The position numbers were made by a program, and so were the translations under genes. The notes beneath the pieces were generated by a model. The model was not told the origin of the DNA, did no database searches, and saw only the letters and a program-made list of their open reading frames with translations. From Dolomedes plantarius (Eukaryota > Arthropoda > Arachnida > Araneae > Dolomedidae), in the NCBI GenBank assembly GCA_907164885.2, contig OU015495.1:102376622-102440621 (forward strand): a stretch of DNA of 64,000 nt, in the 5' to 3' direction. Of the stretch, positions 1 to 14,719 are shown in pieces (the first letter of the stretch is position 1; each line of letters starts with the position of its first letter).

Positions 1-117
1 TTATGTCATGGTTGTATCTGTAAAACCATATTACATCATTTACATATGTATAAATGATGTATCATTTTCAGCAATTATGTATGTATCACACAGTAATCAT
101 TTAATTGTAGCATAAAA

Positions 118-158
<41 letters not shown>
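1..158. repeat. Left edge and (AT)n microsatellite
   Basis: AT-rich flank followed by about 38 bp of AT dinucleotides (121-158). These form the left flank of the hAT-like element at 159. Confidence 0.8.
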
Positions 159-1041
<883 letters not shown>

Positions 1042-1541
1042 TATCGAGTTATTTCCGAGTTATTTCGCTAGGGGTTACTCTAGCCAATAAAACATAATTG
1101 TCTTTAATATGTACTCAAAATATATTACGGAAATTGATTTTTTCTCGCATTTCATTGCTCTAGAAAACTTAGAATCTTATTACTTGTAAATACACTCTGA
1201 ACAGAAACATTAAATAACTTCTTTATAATAGTTTCAGTAGTTTAAATAGCTGTGCGTTAAATAAAAATGTACAAATTTCCTAATAAACCCCGGGTAAACG
1301 GTTTTTTAATTTTTTGAATGGCATTTATTGAATATAACATATTTCACATATGATGGGAGAAATAGAATCCCACTATTTCTAAAACTGACAAAATGATTTT
1401 ATTTTCCCTTTTTGAAATGCATAGAAAAGCAGGGACAAGATTTTTTTCAATTCATAGAGGATTTTTTTAATGAATGCACAACTGAAAGAAAAAATATTAT
1501 TTATCAATTATAGAATGTTTATTTAAAATTTATATTGCGTA

Positions 1542-1959
1542 AGGCGGCTGTATACTAACCCTATTGGATTCGCTCACCTCAATGTTAACCTAAGGAGAAA
1601 ATTTGTCCAATTGATTGCCGACTTGGGTTTTAAGACTTTTTTATTTTAATTGTACTCCATAATAGAGAAAGAAATTTTACACCTTGGGGCGTTTTTAGTT
1701 TTAAAAAAATGCAAATGATATTTTTAAATTTAAATTATTCTGGTAAAAAAATCGGATATAGTGTGTTTTTAAACACCCATATATTTCTTTTGTGGATGCA
1801 ATTTATAAAATGAATCCTGGTGCAAGGTGCAGAAAAGTTCAGGCTATCTGAAAATACCATTTTTATTGTATTATCTGCATTTATGTAGCTGTCAATAGTA
1901 GACATCCATGAGTTAACATTGAGGTGAGCGACTCCCATAGAGTTAGTACACAGCAGCCT
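1542..1959. mobile_element. MITE with long inverted repeats, copy 1
   Basis: TA-flanked (1540-1541, 1960-1961). The left arm AGGCGGCTGTATACTAACCC... and the right arm ending ...TGTACACAGCAGCCT-like are inverted over about 50 bp, including TCACCTCAATGTTAAC against GTTAACATTGAGGTGA. A second copy of the same family is at 36952-37383. There is no coding sequence, so it was moved in trans by an unidentified TA-targeting transposase. Confidence 0.75.
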
Positions 1960-1961
1960 TA

Positions 1962-4395
1962 AATTTTAAATCTGATTACTAACTTTTTTAGCCATTGAGA
2001 AATTTATGTCACTTCAGTGATTTTGAAGGCACATTTTATGATCTTTAACCGGTCTGATACCATTTTTCGTGAAGACATTACGTTCGTAATGTTTCTAAAA
2101 TCTACACTTCTTCCATCTCCTACAAATTTATATCATTTTTTATACCTTTTTATAGGTATAAAAAAGTCTTGAGTAAAAATAAATATCTTACATCGATTAC
2201 TTAGCATATTTTCAATAAATAATTTTAATGCTATTACAACACATTCTGTTTTCTAAAGCAGGTGCTTTTATTAATAAGACAGCATTATTTAAAATATCAT
2301 TAGCTTTTCTTATTAAAAAATTTTAAATTTTGAAGTAATAAAATTTAAAGTAATATTTTATTCAGCTATTTTTTGACATTGACTGGAAATTGAATTAATA
2401 TTTCAAAGCTCAAATCCTGTGGGTATAGTTCGTATACAAAGTATATTTATAAAAGCAGGATTTTTATTGCTTGACAATGTATGAATTTGATAGTTACTTT
2501 AAAATAAGGCAATAATTAATCATCAGTTCTAAATCCATATCGAGTGAAAAGCAATGCATCAGATTGAAAATCAGAGAAAAAAGTAAAGTATCGCAGTTCC
2601 TGAAAGGTAATAATTGTGTGTGCATTAAATGTGCACAAAAAAATTGAAGCATATAATTGTCTTTTAACGATACATACATAGCAATTTACAAATATTTTTT
2701 AATATTAAATATTTAAGTACTTTATCTAACTCTACATGTTTAATATGGTTTCGTCAATTACATTTTAGATAGTTTTTATTTAAAAATAATATTGACTAAA
2801 CAATGTGTTAAAAAATTCTTAATTTAAAAAAAGAAAACCTTTACATAATAGTTCTCAATTGCTTCAACTAATACTCCTTTTTCTTATCTCATAAATTTTT
2901 TTTTAATGAATAAAGAACAAATTGATCATTTATAACATATTAGCTACAGTTAATTAAAGAGTGATTTGACGTGCATTATATATTATTGAAATGTCCAAAG
3001 TTTAGTTGTAGTTTGTACTGAAATACATTTTGGTTCAGTAAATATTAAACTTTGATAAAAATAACAATATTTGTCAAAAAACATAGATTCTTTTAATAAT
3101 TTAAATTTCTGGGAAATGCAGTCATGAACTTTTCCAATATACTTTTCCAATATGCAGTCATGAACTTTTCCATATTCCGGTATTTTTCAAAAACATAATT
3201 TCATTTAATTTTTGTAAAATATATTAATTTGATGTTGAAAGACGGCTTACTTGAAAATATAATCATATTCCCTTTAACTATTTCCTAAACTCAATTTGCA
3301 TTGTCTAACAGCACTGAAATTTAAACAAGAAAAGTATCCCCTTGATTCACTATCTCACCAAAGGTGGACATTTAAACATCTAGTCTTAAGATTCGATGAA
3401 TACCAAGTTTAATCACTATACACAAAACAAACGAGTGTACTCTGATCACGTCGAGCAGCTATTTGCATAATAATTAATCGCTTATACTTTAATTTCATCT
3501 ATATCTATTTACTCATAAAGAGCTATTTGCCTCTAAATCTTTCTACTTAATTAATTTCTAAATCGATTCGCTGTGTTTTACAGCTGGGAGGAAATCGAAT
3601 CAATGGAAACATTTCCTAAATCACATAATCTATTCTTCCAATGATTCTGCTGTTGTATTTATCATTAATATCTCTCATCCCCCTCTTCTAATTCGTCCCA
3701 TTGTCCTGTAATGGAAATTAATGCAAAGTCACCCCACAGCAACACTTCCCCGGCAACTAGTTGCTCTCCTTGGCGACTTTTTCCCCACCGCCAGGACTCG
3801 CATTTTCCAAAAGCCCCGAAATTACGGCAGCCCCCCCTCCTTCAGCGCTGATGGTATATTGTGAGCCGGTCTATCCGGCAATTCATGCATAGTAATTAAA
3901 TAGGGGACTGTTTTTGGCTTCTCGGCTCCGCTTCATTAACGCTAATTGTATTCATTACCAGATCCCTAATCACTGGCCCAAATCACCCACCCCGCGCCAA
4001 AAGAGTTAAATAGTCATCACCCGTTCCTGGGGTTGCGCTGCTGAAGAATTAGTCCACAGACGTGCTGCGAAAGCTGATGCTCCACAAAAGTAGTCTGTGG
4101 TTTTAAGGCGGAGGATGTGAGGACGAAGCGAAAAGGGAAAGGAAAAAAGAAAAAAGAAAAAACGGGAGCACAGCACATTTTAAACGGTAGTTACAGGAGA
4201 GCAGCGTTTTACTTTGAAGTGAGCACTTAAATTCAAATCCACGGATTCGGGGAAGTAAATCTCCAGTAACTGGCTCTTGGAATTAAATTCGGTTCTAGGT
4301 GCTGTTTATGTTAATTGGAATTTTATTTTTATTTTCAAAAAATGGTAAATTGTCGAGATTGGAAATTGAGCGGTTTTCCTGAAGAGGGTACGTAG

Positions 4396-4397
<2 letters not shown>
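1962..4397. other. Intergenic DNA with a GC-richer block at 3580-4180
   Basis: The first 1.6 kb is AT-rich without features. The 3580-4180 block is markedly richer in G+C, single-copy within the window, and dense in TAATTA/TAATTG-type homeodomain core sites (for example 3893-3899 and 3943-3950). No splice-consistent frame is seen; a regulatory element is possible. Confidence 0.35.

Positions 4398-4437
<40 letters not shown>
4398..4437. repeat. (AT)n microsatellite
   Basis: A 40-bp AT tract that provided the TA target of the pogo-like element at 4438. Confidence 0.9.
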
Positions 4438-4439
<2 letters not shown>

Positions 4440-5201
4440 GTAAAATCCCGATTATAATTCGCATGTGTGATTTTGCCGAAATTTTCGGAAAAAAATTTAA
4501 ATTCGACTATAATATGCACCCATAACTTTTCAATATTTTATTTAAAAATTGCACAAATATTCATTAGCAGAAATAAAATTTGTAATAAAACAAAACGAAA
4601 ACATTAAATTCAGTAGAAAAAAAACTTAAATTTTTTTTCAAAACAAAAAAAACTGTCAAATTGTCTGTCTTAATCACTTTCACTGGAATATAGCTCATCT
4701 ATTGTTGTTGCGTCCATGTCATAAGTATTGGTGTCGTCATAATATAAATCCCCATCACCATCCTCATTTGATGAAAACTGCCCATAATATGTCGTTCTCA
4801 CTGCAGTCTCACATTTAACAATTGATAATTTTTCTGCTGCCGCATAGGACCGTCTTAAAGAAAATTTGAGGAAAATAAATAAAATAAAATAGAAAATTTT
4901 TGCACTTGCAACAACCGAGAACTATCACTATTTCAAGGGACCTGTTGTTAAACGGACGCGTGTGCGATACGAACTGTGAGTTCCTATTGTTTAAAAGGAA
5001 TACCTGCTTAGTAACCGGGTGGATGAAACACGGAGTGCAGATGCGTGCGCATCCGTCTTGCGACAATGTCTTACAGCTGCTGTACGTTCGTTTATCCAAT
5101 GTTTAAAACTACTTTTTCTTGTATGCGAGTATAATGCGCATCCTCACTTTTGCGGATTAAAATGTGAAAAAAAAGTGCATATTATACTCGAGATTTTTTG
5201 G
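4438..5201. mobile_element. Pogo-like (POGK-type) deletion derivative
   Basis: Inverted ends CCGTAAAATCCCGATTATAA (left) and the complement of CCAAAAAATCTCGAGTATAA (right) are flanked by TA on both sides. The interior carries a minus-strand transposase remnant (4670-4855). The full-length parent would be several times longer, so this is an internally deleted copy. Confidence 0.65.
4670..4855 (-). pseudogene. Fused N- and C-terminal remnant of a pogo-like transposase
   Basis: Sixty-one codons in one frame start with R-R-S-Y-A-A-A-E-K-L, like the first helix of pogo/POGK DNA-binding domains. They then pass straight into an acidic tail ending D-E-L-Y-S-S-E-S-D and TAA. The whole DDE domain between them is missing. 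The frame is shorter than usual ORF cut-offs and overlaps, in another frame, the unrelated open frame at 4815-5099. Confidence 0.5.
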
Positions 5202-5750
<549 letters not shown>

Positions 5751-5889
5751 AGGCCTGTTCACATAGAATTCGCCGGAGTCAGCTTTAAAGATTCCGTTGG
5801 CGCTGATTGGTTGAATGGGTCAATGATTGGTATATGATTGGTTAAAAAATTTTACGCCGACGCTGACGGATTCTATGTGAACAGGCCCT
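5751..5889. mobile_element. 139-bp fold-back MITE
   Basis: Left AGGCCTGTTCACATAGAATT and right ...GGATTCTATGTGAACAGGCCCT are inverted repeats of about 20 bp, with a further GCCGGAGTCAGC / GCTGACGG partial match. The loop holds four ATTGG (CCAAT-box) motifs. No target duplication is clear. TIRs of this type occur in PIF/Harbinger-related MITEs, but the class is not proven. Confidence 0.65.
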
Positions 5890-6709
5890 AGGAATTACTA
5901 CCAACGTCCTCGTGAGTAAATGAAAAACACACGAGAGATTGAAAGAGTGAGAACGAAACATTTTATCACTGCTAAAGCAACCTAGTTTCAGTGATGTAAA
6001 TGCCTTTATAATGCAGTGAAGTAGTATTTTAGTAAAGATAAAATTGCTTTAATAGTAAATAAAATTAAGTTCTCTCAATTCATACAAAAAAGTGTTAAAA
6101 ACAGAAGTAACAAACTGTATTATATGATATAGTCTGTTATTTCTATTTTTAAATATCCAATTTAAAAATAAAGAAGAATCTTTTACATGTACGCAAGAGC
6201 CAAAAATAGAAAATTTTAACTTTTGAAAATATTATTTTAGTTCAAATATAAAATATTTGTAAGTAGTAAATATTGGGGGCATATGCTAATTTAGAGAAAT
6301 ATAGAAATTTTCTCTTAATGACTTGGAAAGGGATTCTATTCATGTGCATTAAGCCAAATATTTAATGGGTATGGAAAACAAGTGTGCTAAAATGCAACAA
6401 TCGTTATAATAATAAGTAACTTTGTATATTGTTTATTTTGAGCGATTTCGCAAGGAAATAAGTATCAATATATTTTGTGGTTGTTCAAGTTTATAATTTA
6501 TTTTTACCTTATCCTCAGTTAAACTTTTTTCTGGGGAGCCAGCAACAACATAAAAATAACTTATGAAAATACAAGAAAAACTTAATTTTTTATTTATTTA
6601 AAGCCTTTTTATAATCCTTAATAATCATAATTTAATTTTCTTCTTTTTGAATTAAAATCTTTACAATTTAAGTCAACACCTTGACAGCCTATTTAATTTT
6701 ACATGATGC

Positions 6710-6716
<7 letters not shown>
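5890..6716. other. Intergenic, nothing recognised
   Basis: AT-rich DNA without long frames or repeats. Confidence 0.4.
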
Positions 6717-6742
<26 letters not shown>

Positions 6743-7201
6743 CTAATTTTAATTTGCTATTTAGAACATGGCGTTGATTTAAAATTCTTGCCTGCTTAAT
6801 CTGAAGCTCGTCTAGACACTTCCTCCTGCATGTAGGCCGAATTTTTACTCTGCTAGCACTATAGCAAATCTAAATCTGGTCTTCTCTGCATACTACATTA
6901 CGCAAGACAGCTCATGCAATAATGAATAGAACACGATTACATCCTGTACATCCATATTTTTTATTTTATATATATATATATATATATACTAATTTTAATT
7001 TGCTATTTAGAACATGGCGTTGATTTAAAATTCTTGCCTGCTTAATCTGAAGCTCGTCTAGGCACTTCATCCTGCATGTAGGCCGAATTTTTACTCTGCT
7101 AGCACTATAGCGAATCTAAATCTGATCCTCTCTGCATACTACATTACGCAAGACAGCCCATGCAATAATGAATAGAACACGATTACATCCTGTACATCCA
7201 T
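6717..7201. repeat. Two-copy tandem duplication, 246-bp unit
   Basis: Copies 6743-6955 and 6989-7201 differ at only a handful of positions (for example TAGACAC/TAGGCAC, AGCAAAT/AGCGAAT). Each is preceded by a (TA)n tract. The duplication is recent compared with other tandem repeats here. Confidence 0.9.
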
Positions 7202-9295
7202 TCTTTTTTTATAGTCCAATCGGAACTACTTTAAAATTTCATGCCTTAATTCAGATACCTTTCTTATTTTGAAATGATCCCGTACAAAAAGGACATATAA
7301 TTGAAACTAATAATTTCCAGAGTAAAAGAAAATATTACACGAGAAACATTGACATTTCTGCGATGGCATGCAATTTTCGCATTCCTGCGACATCGCCCTG
7401 CGTGCAGAAATCCATTTTCTGACATCGAAGTCTTTAAAAAAACGGAGAACCTATATCTGAACGACATTTTGTTTCTGATTTGCACCAGAGTGATTGCTTT
7501 CATGTACGAACATTAACGAGTCTTTCTGTGTGGTGACAAATGAAGGTTTTTTTTTTTCCGTGCCTGTTGAAAATTTTGTTTTTAATTAGATAGAGGGTTG
7601 TAATGTGTAAAATATTTTTGTTCAACCGGGATACATCAAAATAATTAAATGCGATATTTGAAGCTCTTTTCCTATGGAGTATGTAACTGTAGATATGCCA
7701 GAGATTATTGAAATCGCACAGATGCCTACTATTTAATCGAGAACTTTCGGGTAGACGAAGATAAAACACAGGCTGTTATTGAAATAGGCCTTTAGTTGAA
7801 TAAACAAAGTCACTAAATTAAATAATAAAATGTCACTTACCAGCGTAAGATGAACTCTAAAACAAAACTATGTTGACGTATTTTGAATTTTTCGGTTTGG
7901 GGAATGACGTCATATACCATTCTACGCTTCATAAAAGCGACTGCGAAATTCTTACACATAAGAGGAAAATATGGGTTAATTTGCAAATGAAAGCGGAGCA
8001 AAATTTTTCATTCAACCTTTCTCCTTTGCAACCAGTAGTTCTTCTTTCTTCTGCTTTTTCAGACTGAAGAGAGTTCTCATTTTTTTACAGATTTTTCAAA
8101 TTTTGATTTACATTTTGTCTCGAAATCGTTTGAAATGGTTGAACTGGAGGTAGATATATAGTCATCGAGCTGGCCACTTATGGCGCTTGAGACATGGGTT
8201 GGAAACTTCCTAACTTACATAATAATTTGCCAGTGTAGAATATACTAATGAACAAATCATTTTGTCAGCTTTCAAAGAATAGAACGAAGTAGTAAACAAA
8301 AGAAAACTAAAAAATGCTAGGGATTTTTTGGGGAAAAAATCATATTTAATTATTTAATGCTATACCTAAATATTTGTAATATTAAAGGGACACAAAATAA
8401 TCTGAAGAAACCTACAAAAGGTATTCCAGAATCATATAACGCAAACCATAAGTATCTGAGATGATTACGTTGCTAAATTCAACATTTTTATGAGATGCCG
8501 TTCTAAGTGTATCCTCCTGAACTCTAAAAAAGACCTTTTCTAAACCTTATGCAGGAAGAAAAATTTTCAAAATTTGCTAGTTTTTAGAGAATGTAAATTA
8601 CAAAATTTCCTCTCTAGGTACCTGAATGAATTTTTGTAGACCGTTTCTTGGTTCTCTTCTCCTCTAACTGTCGTCAGAATTTTTGACTTAGTGTTAAAAT
8701 TTTAAAAGTGATTTCCACAAAACAAAAGTTTCTCTGAAAATAAAATTCCCTTTAAAGAGATTAAATAATTTATAAATATGATATTTATACATCTCGAAGT
8801 CATCATTTTTAAATTTTTTCCAATGTGAAAAATAGAAAACATTGTGAAAATACAGCAACTGGTTCGGCAAATGTATCTGAAACTTAAGCATGCTTTCAGT
8901 TTTGAATTTCAAACCTTTAAAAAAAATCAATTGTTTTTAGATGCATGACGAATTTTATATAAAAACATATTTGAGGTAAAACTGTTTTTTCAATTGTATG
9001 TAAAAGGGTCTCAGGTAAATTTGATACTTTCAATATTACGCAGTTATTTTTTTCTTACAATATAAAGCTATTATATGCTTCTTAGTACTTGTTTTATTTA
9101 AATAAAGTAGCTTTTGTTCGAGGAGGTCTAGACTCTGTTCCTGATATTGAAATAGTCATATCTCATAAGCGAGGAGAAAATGTCAAAAATTACAAAACAG
9201 GTTAAAAAAGAAATCCTTTCCTATCGCACTCTAACGAGTTTGAATTGACGGAACTGATCAGATTTTATTCAACATACATAAAGAGAAATTGCTAT
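7202..9295. other. Intergenic, no convincing gene
   Basis: Several 60-90 codon frames overlap on both strands (7264-7769, 7870-8067, 8694-8930). None shows a family motif or splice pattern. Confidence 0.4.
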
Positions 9296-9553
9296 ATCTT
9301 CACTAACCTCTAATTTTTACGAATTGTTTTAGAAAATATATGCTCATCTTCATTTTGTTTCCCATCTTCATTCAAACAAATATAGTTTAAAAACGTGCGA
9401 AAGATTAGAAAAATATTTGTACAAATCTTCACTAACCTCTAATTTTTACGAATAGTTTTAGAAAATATAAGCTCGTCTCCATTTTGTGTCCCATCTTCAT
9501 TTCAACAAATATCCTTTAAAAATGTGCGAAGCATTAGAAAAACATTTGTACAA
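9296..9553. repeat. Two-copy tandem duplication, 129-bp unit
   Basis: Units 9296-9424 and 9425-9553 share ATCTTCACTAACCTCTAATT, TTTTAGAAAATATA and GAAAAATATTTGTACAAAT-like blocks with about a dozen differences. Confidence 0.85.
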
Positions 9554-10430
9554 ATTACGTTTTTTGCATCTGCAAACAGTTTTTGAAAAAAGTCTAAGAA
9601 TTTATAATGTGATTACCGGCAGCTAGCATATTAGTATTTTTTTTAATGATTTTTAACCTCGACTCCCTTTTAACTCCCTATCATAGACTTTTTTCTTTGA
9701 TTCAGTCACAGCTTATTCTACGTCTGCTCTTTGTTACAAGTTTATCCATTTCAAAAGACATTGAGAAAACTGAACATAAGACTTCAGTCTACTGACTTCT
9801 ACAGACAGATGGCAATTACTTTTGAAGTACTTTTTATTACAAAATTTTTTTTTCAATTCTTCCTTTAAAATGAATGCTTATACTTAAGCGAGGTGATTCA
9901 TATGAATCTGATTTCTTATAAACACTTAGTTTAACTGTTCCAAATAATTATTAAAAAATTTCGAAGGAATGAGCGATCTTGTATTTTTTTAAAAAGAACT
10001 CATATTAAAAGACTGTAAAATTTATTCTAAATATCTATACTGTCGCAGAAAATAAACCAAATATGTTAATATTGGGGTATTTGATTTTTTTTTTTTTTGG
10101 GGAGGGAGGTTTATTTTAGATCAATGTTTTGTCTAAATTTTTTTTCCTTTCAGTATAATCATAAGAATACGATGTAAGGTTTTACCCTGCCTTTAGAATC
10201 ATAGAAAGAAAGTAATATATATTTTTAACAGGTTCAATTGAAAAATTATTTTCAATTTCTACTGAAATTAAATTTTTTTTACCCCCCCCCCCAAAAAAAA
10301 AAACAAAAACAGTCTCTAAAAAATTCCTTCTAGTTTGTAAAACCTCCTCGATATTACTCAATAAAATACGGAAGTAATAAAATGAAATAATTCTAATCCT
10401 CCTACAAGCATCAATATTTTTTTACATACA
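9554..10430. other. Intergenic DNA upstream of the three-exon gene
   Basis: AT-rich with homopolymer C and A runs near 10280-10310. No features recognised. Confidence 0.4.
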
Positions 10431-10720
10431 GAAACAATATGGCGGATACTTGGTTGGCCTGTATTCATCTGGGAGCTCAACAAACATATTTCTAATAATT
10501 TCTACGTCACGAAGAGCTTGTTCGGCATAAATCACACGATCACTGCACTCAGGCTACCGCTACGGGAGAACGTGTTATTAAGCGTGAATCTCTATAGCTG
10601 TAAACGGCAGAAAAGCATTTTAGTGATTAGCTAGAAATTTTGTTTTTAAATTGCATATCAGGCCGGAAAAAAAATCCCGTTGATCATAATTACTATTTGA
10701 CGCATAGTTGAATTTAATTA
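10431..10720 (+). promoter_or_regulatory. Presumed promoter and 5' UTR of the three-exon gene
   Basis: This stretch is GC-richer than its flanks. It carries a YY1-like CAATATGGCGGAT (10435-10447) and a CRE-like TACGTCAC (10503-10510). No clear TATA box is placed at a fixed distance from the ATG. The assignment is inferred from position and base composition. Confidence 0.35.
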
Positions 10721-10792
10721 ATGGCTTACGATGATATCTTTCAGCCTCGTATTTACAAGGCCTGGACTGAAGCCATAATTAAAGAAAAGAAA
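10721..10792 (+). CDS. Exon 1 of the SPMIP1/ATP6V1FNB-like gene
   Basis: It encodes 24 residues beginning M-A-Y-D-D-I-F and ending I-K-E-K-K. The start is fixed by an in-frame TAA at 10715-10717, six bases upstream. The exon ends in AAA followed by the donor GTAAGT (10793-10798) and leaves phase 0. The segment reads as an amphipathic helix with Y-K-A-W and two K-E pairs that continues into the basic start of exon 2. Confidence 0.72.
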
Positions 10793-12390
10793 GTAAGTCA
10801 GGGTTTGTTTTTAAATGAGTATTTTAATTGCATATTAACGTTAATATTTTATTTATGATTCCGCACTTGCTTCTTTGAAATTCATGAGTGTCTTGCACTG
10901 ATAAGCTTAACTTTTTTTTTCTGTGCATAGTCTGATAACTAGATGCCTGTGTCCAGTTTTTCATGAGAGCTCTATGATTATTATCTTTACATACGTTGAT
11001 TGCTTTGTCTTCTATCATTTTGAATAATGTTATTGTAATCATAGCAGTTTTTAAACCCTTACTTTGCCATTTTGTTTACATAATTTAGTTTAATGGGATT
11101 CACAGTAAATTCTTTGTTTTGGCTTCGTTTCTTAAAAATTACAAATTCAGGTGGATATCCATCGTATCCTGATTCTGCATTTTTTAGTAGAACAAATAAG
11201 GCTAAAACTCCCAAATGTGGATAACTTGGCGCCTTTTTTCCTTGGCGACGTTTCAAAAAATGTGTACTATTATTTAACTGTTTTATTATTTGGAACGTCA
11301 CCAAATGCAGCATGGCGTCATTTTTATATCCAAAGTCATTAGAAAAGAAACAAAAAACCAAAAATGTAATGGATAGAGTACTTACAACTTGTTAGAGCGA
11401 TTGAATGCAATCAATTTTAAGTTCAAACCATAAAGCATCAATTGAGTCTCAGTTAACTTAAAAACAGATGGCAATGACGATGCAAAACAAAATAGTGCAA
11501 AGAATCAAAACATTGCCAATTTGGCTTCAACCCCGTCATGAGTTTTACTATTTAAATTACACAACTCTCTTTATGGTAAGTTTTAAGGGGGAATCCTTTT
11601 CTTTTTATGACTTTTCAAAGCCAGAATATTAGATTATAAAATCATCACACTTATTTACTTAAAGCGCATATTTTTCTGCTTTAAATGCTCTTCTAGATGC
11701 AATATTTGGATCATAAGCATCATCTGAGAGTCACTGAAATTTTAATATTGTAAAACAGGTTACACAGCTTCTTAAAGTCCACAGTAAAAACAATGGTACG
11801 ACAACTAGTTTCGAGCTAATTAAGAGTCATCATCAGGCCGTAGATAATGATAATTAGTTGTGATTGTCTTTATGGCTAATTCAAAAAATGCAAAGTTGAT
11901 TAAAGTAAAGAAGTGGGTACCCCTTGGCGCGGCTTGGCGAAGTTTTCAAAATTTGCCAAAATCACACTAAAAGACAAAGGTAACCGCAACGGCAACGTAG
12001 CGGACAACAAAATGACGTGTATATACAGAATATACAGTCAGTTTTAGGTAATTTAAAATAGCATAAATATTTCAGAATGATATTTTTTCCTCATAATTGA
12101 AACTATAAAACAGGTTATTCTAATGCAAACAATAGAACATATTACTTTTTGTGGCAGTTCCTATTCTCTTCCATTTACAATTCACCTAACGGGATTAAAT
12201 GCATCTTTTTCATCGTTAGATTATTCTTTTAAATATAATGTAAAATAAATTATTAAACTAGAATCGTGGCCATCACGACACATGGATTTCAGTACCGCTT
12301 TGCAGTTTTTACACTTGTTGGCACCCTGTAATTGCTTTTAAACTTGTTTTCTAACAACAGATATAAGAATTAGATACAATATAGATAAAA
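10793..12390 (+). other. Intron 1, first part: no coding features
   Basis: AT-rich intron DNA. Short open frames around 10824-11361 occur on both strands without family resemblance and are taken as chance. Nothing else is recognised before the Helitron-like cluster. Confidence 0.5.
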
Positions 12391-13526
12391 CTAGCTGAAG
12401 TACCCGACGATGCCCGGGATTTTAAGAATGTTTGTTGTTAACCAAAATCAATTTAAAAATTAACACAGTATAAATAACATAAAAAATATATGTGAAATGT
12501 TATACACGTTTCAGAATTTCAGCCTTTCATCATTTTAATACTAAAATCTGAAAAGTAAAAATGTCAAATTCTCTAATGTTTGTTAACCAAAATTAATTTA
12601 AAACTAAGCACAGTATAAATAACATAGAAAAAAAACCTTGTGAAATCTATAAATATATAAATTTATAATAAACTTCTCAGAATTCAGCTAGAATTAGCCT
12701 TTCATCATTGGGGTAAAAAAAAGCTGCAATTACAGGTTCAGCAGAAATTTCCAATAGAACAATGATATGACTGCAGCGTTGCCTCTTAAAAAAATGAAGT
12801 GTTTGATTGAGGGCTGCAAACCATTCAACTCCTCTCCACATTTAACTCCTATAAACATCCTCTACATATTAAATTCCTTTTCTCTCCATAATAAACTCCT
12901 CAGAATTTTGGTATATTCAGCCTTTCATCATAGTACCACTAAAATCTGAAACATCCTCTCCAGAAATATAAATTCATTAATTTCAATAATTAAACACACA
13001 CAAATATATAAATTGCGCAAAAGTTTTGTAACCAACATTTGAATAATTCGTAAATGAAAAAGCATATGAAAATAAAGATAAGAACTTCCGGAATCGAAAT
13101 TAATTACCCTTAATTTTTAATTAATAAAAAACCAACATAATATGAATAACAATGATAGTTGCTTAAAACCATATGAAAATAAAGCTATTATAAAGATGAT
13201 AATAATAAAAAAAGCATAAGAAAATAATGCTCGCGCATGAAGTTAACGTTACGATATAAAGATAGTAATAATAATATAAACCGCGTGCATAAAATATTTA
13301 GCTTTTCAAGCGAAATAAATTGATTTTTAGAAAAAAACTACTTTTAATCGAGAAATTAAAATACATTGCACAAAATTTTAATTTTACCAACTTTCCACCC
13401 TACAATTTACACCCTACTTCGTTTAAATAGGATGTAAATATAAAGTTTTAACAGCCAATTGAATGCCAGTTAAAAATAATGTGTGCGCATGAAGTTAACG
13501 TTACGATATAGAGATAGTAATAAAAA

Positions 13527-14700
13527 TCTATATATATATAAAACAGTTCCGTAACTGACTAACTGACTGATTGACTGACTGACATACAAAGTACAGACCA
13601 AACCGTTGAACCTAAAGGACTGAAATTTTGCATGGCGATTCTTCTTATAATGTAGGGGTGCACTAAGAAAGATTTTTGAAAAATTCTTCTTAGATTTTTT
13701 TAAATTAAATTTTTAATCTGTTTTTGTAACTTTTTTCAAGTTTGCATTTAAAATAATAATTTGAGGGTTGTAAAATTTATATCACGAAAAACATTCAAAA
13801 AATATTACATTCAAAAAATATCATCTGTAGATAGAAAGGGGAGAGAAAATTTAAAGAAATGTAAATTTATAATGTACTCAGGGAATGTATTATTGTGGTT
13901 CTATATCAGAAAAATAATAAAATACATAAATCATAAAATAAAAAATATACATTAGCATATTGGGCACGAAGTTGCGTATCTTTCATGTAACATCAAACTC
14001 CCTTATTTTAATTCAAATGTTTAAAAAAATTTTAAAATAATAACATTTGAAAATTTCGCATAAGTTCATTTTGAAAAATTCATGTATTTCATATATATCT
14101 TATTTATTCTGCACTTTGTAAAAAAATAGAAATATGCCTGTCAAAAAACAGTAGTCAACTGCCCCAGAGCGCGCGTTGCAACGCTCTCATGTGTACATAG
14201 CCTAAAGGACTGAAATTTTGCATGGCGATTCTTCTTATAATGTAGGGGTGCACTAAGAAAGATTTTTTAAAAATTCTTCTTAGATTTTTTTAAATTAAAT
14301 TTTTAATCTGTTTTTGTAACTTTTTTCAAGTTTGCATTTAAAATAATAATTTGAGGGTTGTAAAATTTATATCACGAAAAAGATCATAAAAATTCCTTTA
14401 AAATGAAATTCTTTTCGCATCTTTACCTCCATTTTCTAATTTTTGGTGAATTTTTAAAGATTAATTTTTACAATTTAATTTATTAAACGCTGATCATGTG
14501 ATTTCTTTATCTGGTACTTTAAATAAATTTATCGTCACATAACAACGAAATAGACACACAAAAATTAAAATAGTGGCGCCATCTACTGTACGCTTGTGAA
14601 TCGAGAGTTGTTGGTTATTTATTAATTAAAAATATTGGAAAGTTCTTGTGGATCTGTAAATATACATGTGGTAACAGTTTTAAAATTTATAAATTATCAA
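13527..14700 (+). mobile_element. Helitron-like family B copy with internal duplication
   Basis: It starts A/TCTATATATATATAAAACAG. A block of about 180 bp (13611-13791) beginning with CTAAAGGACTGAAATTTTGC is repeated almost unchanged at 14201-14381. The 3' terminus is not recognised and the copy seems truncated near 14700. Confidence 0.5.
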
Positions 14701-14719
14701 CCTACACAGGTGATAATTT

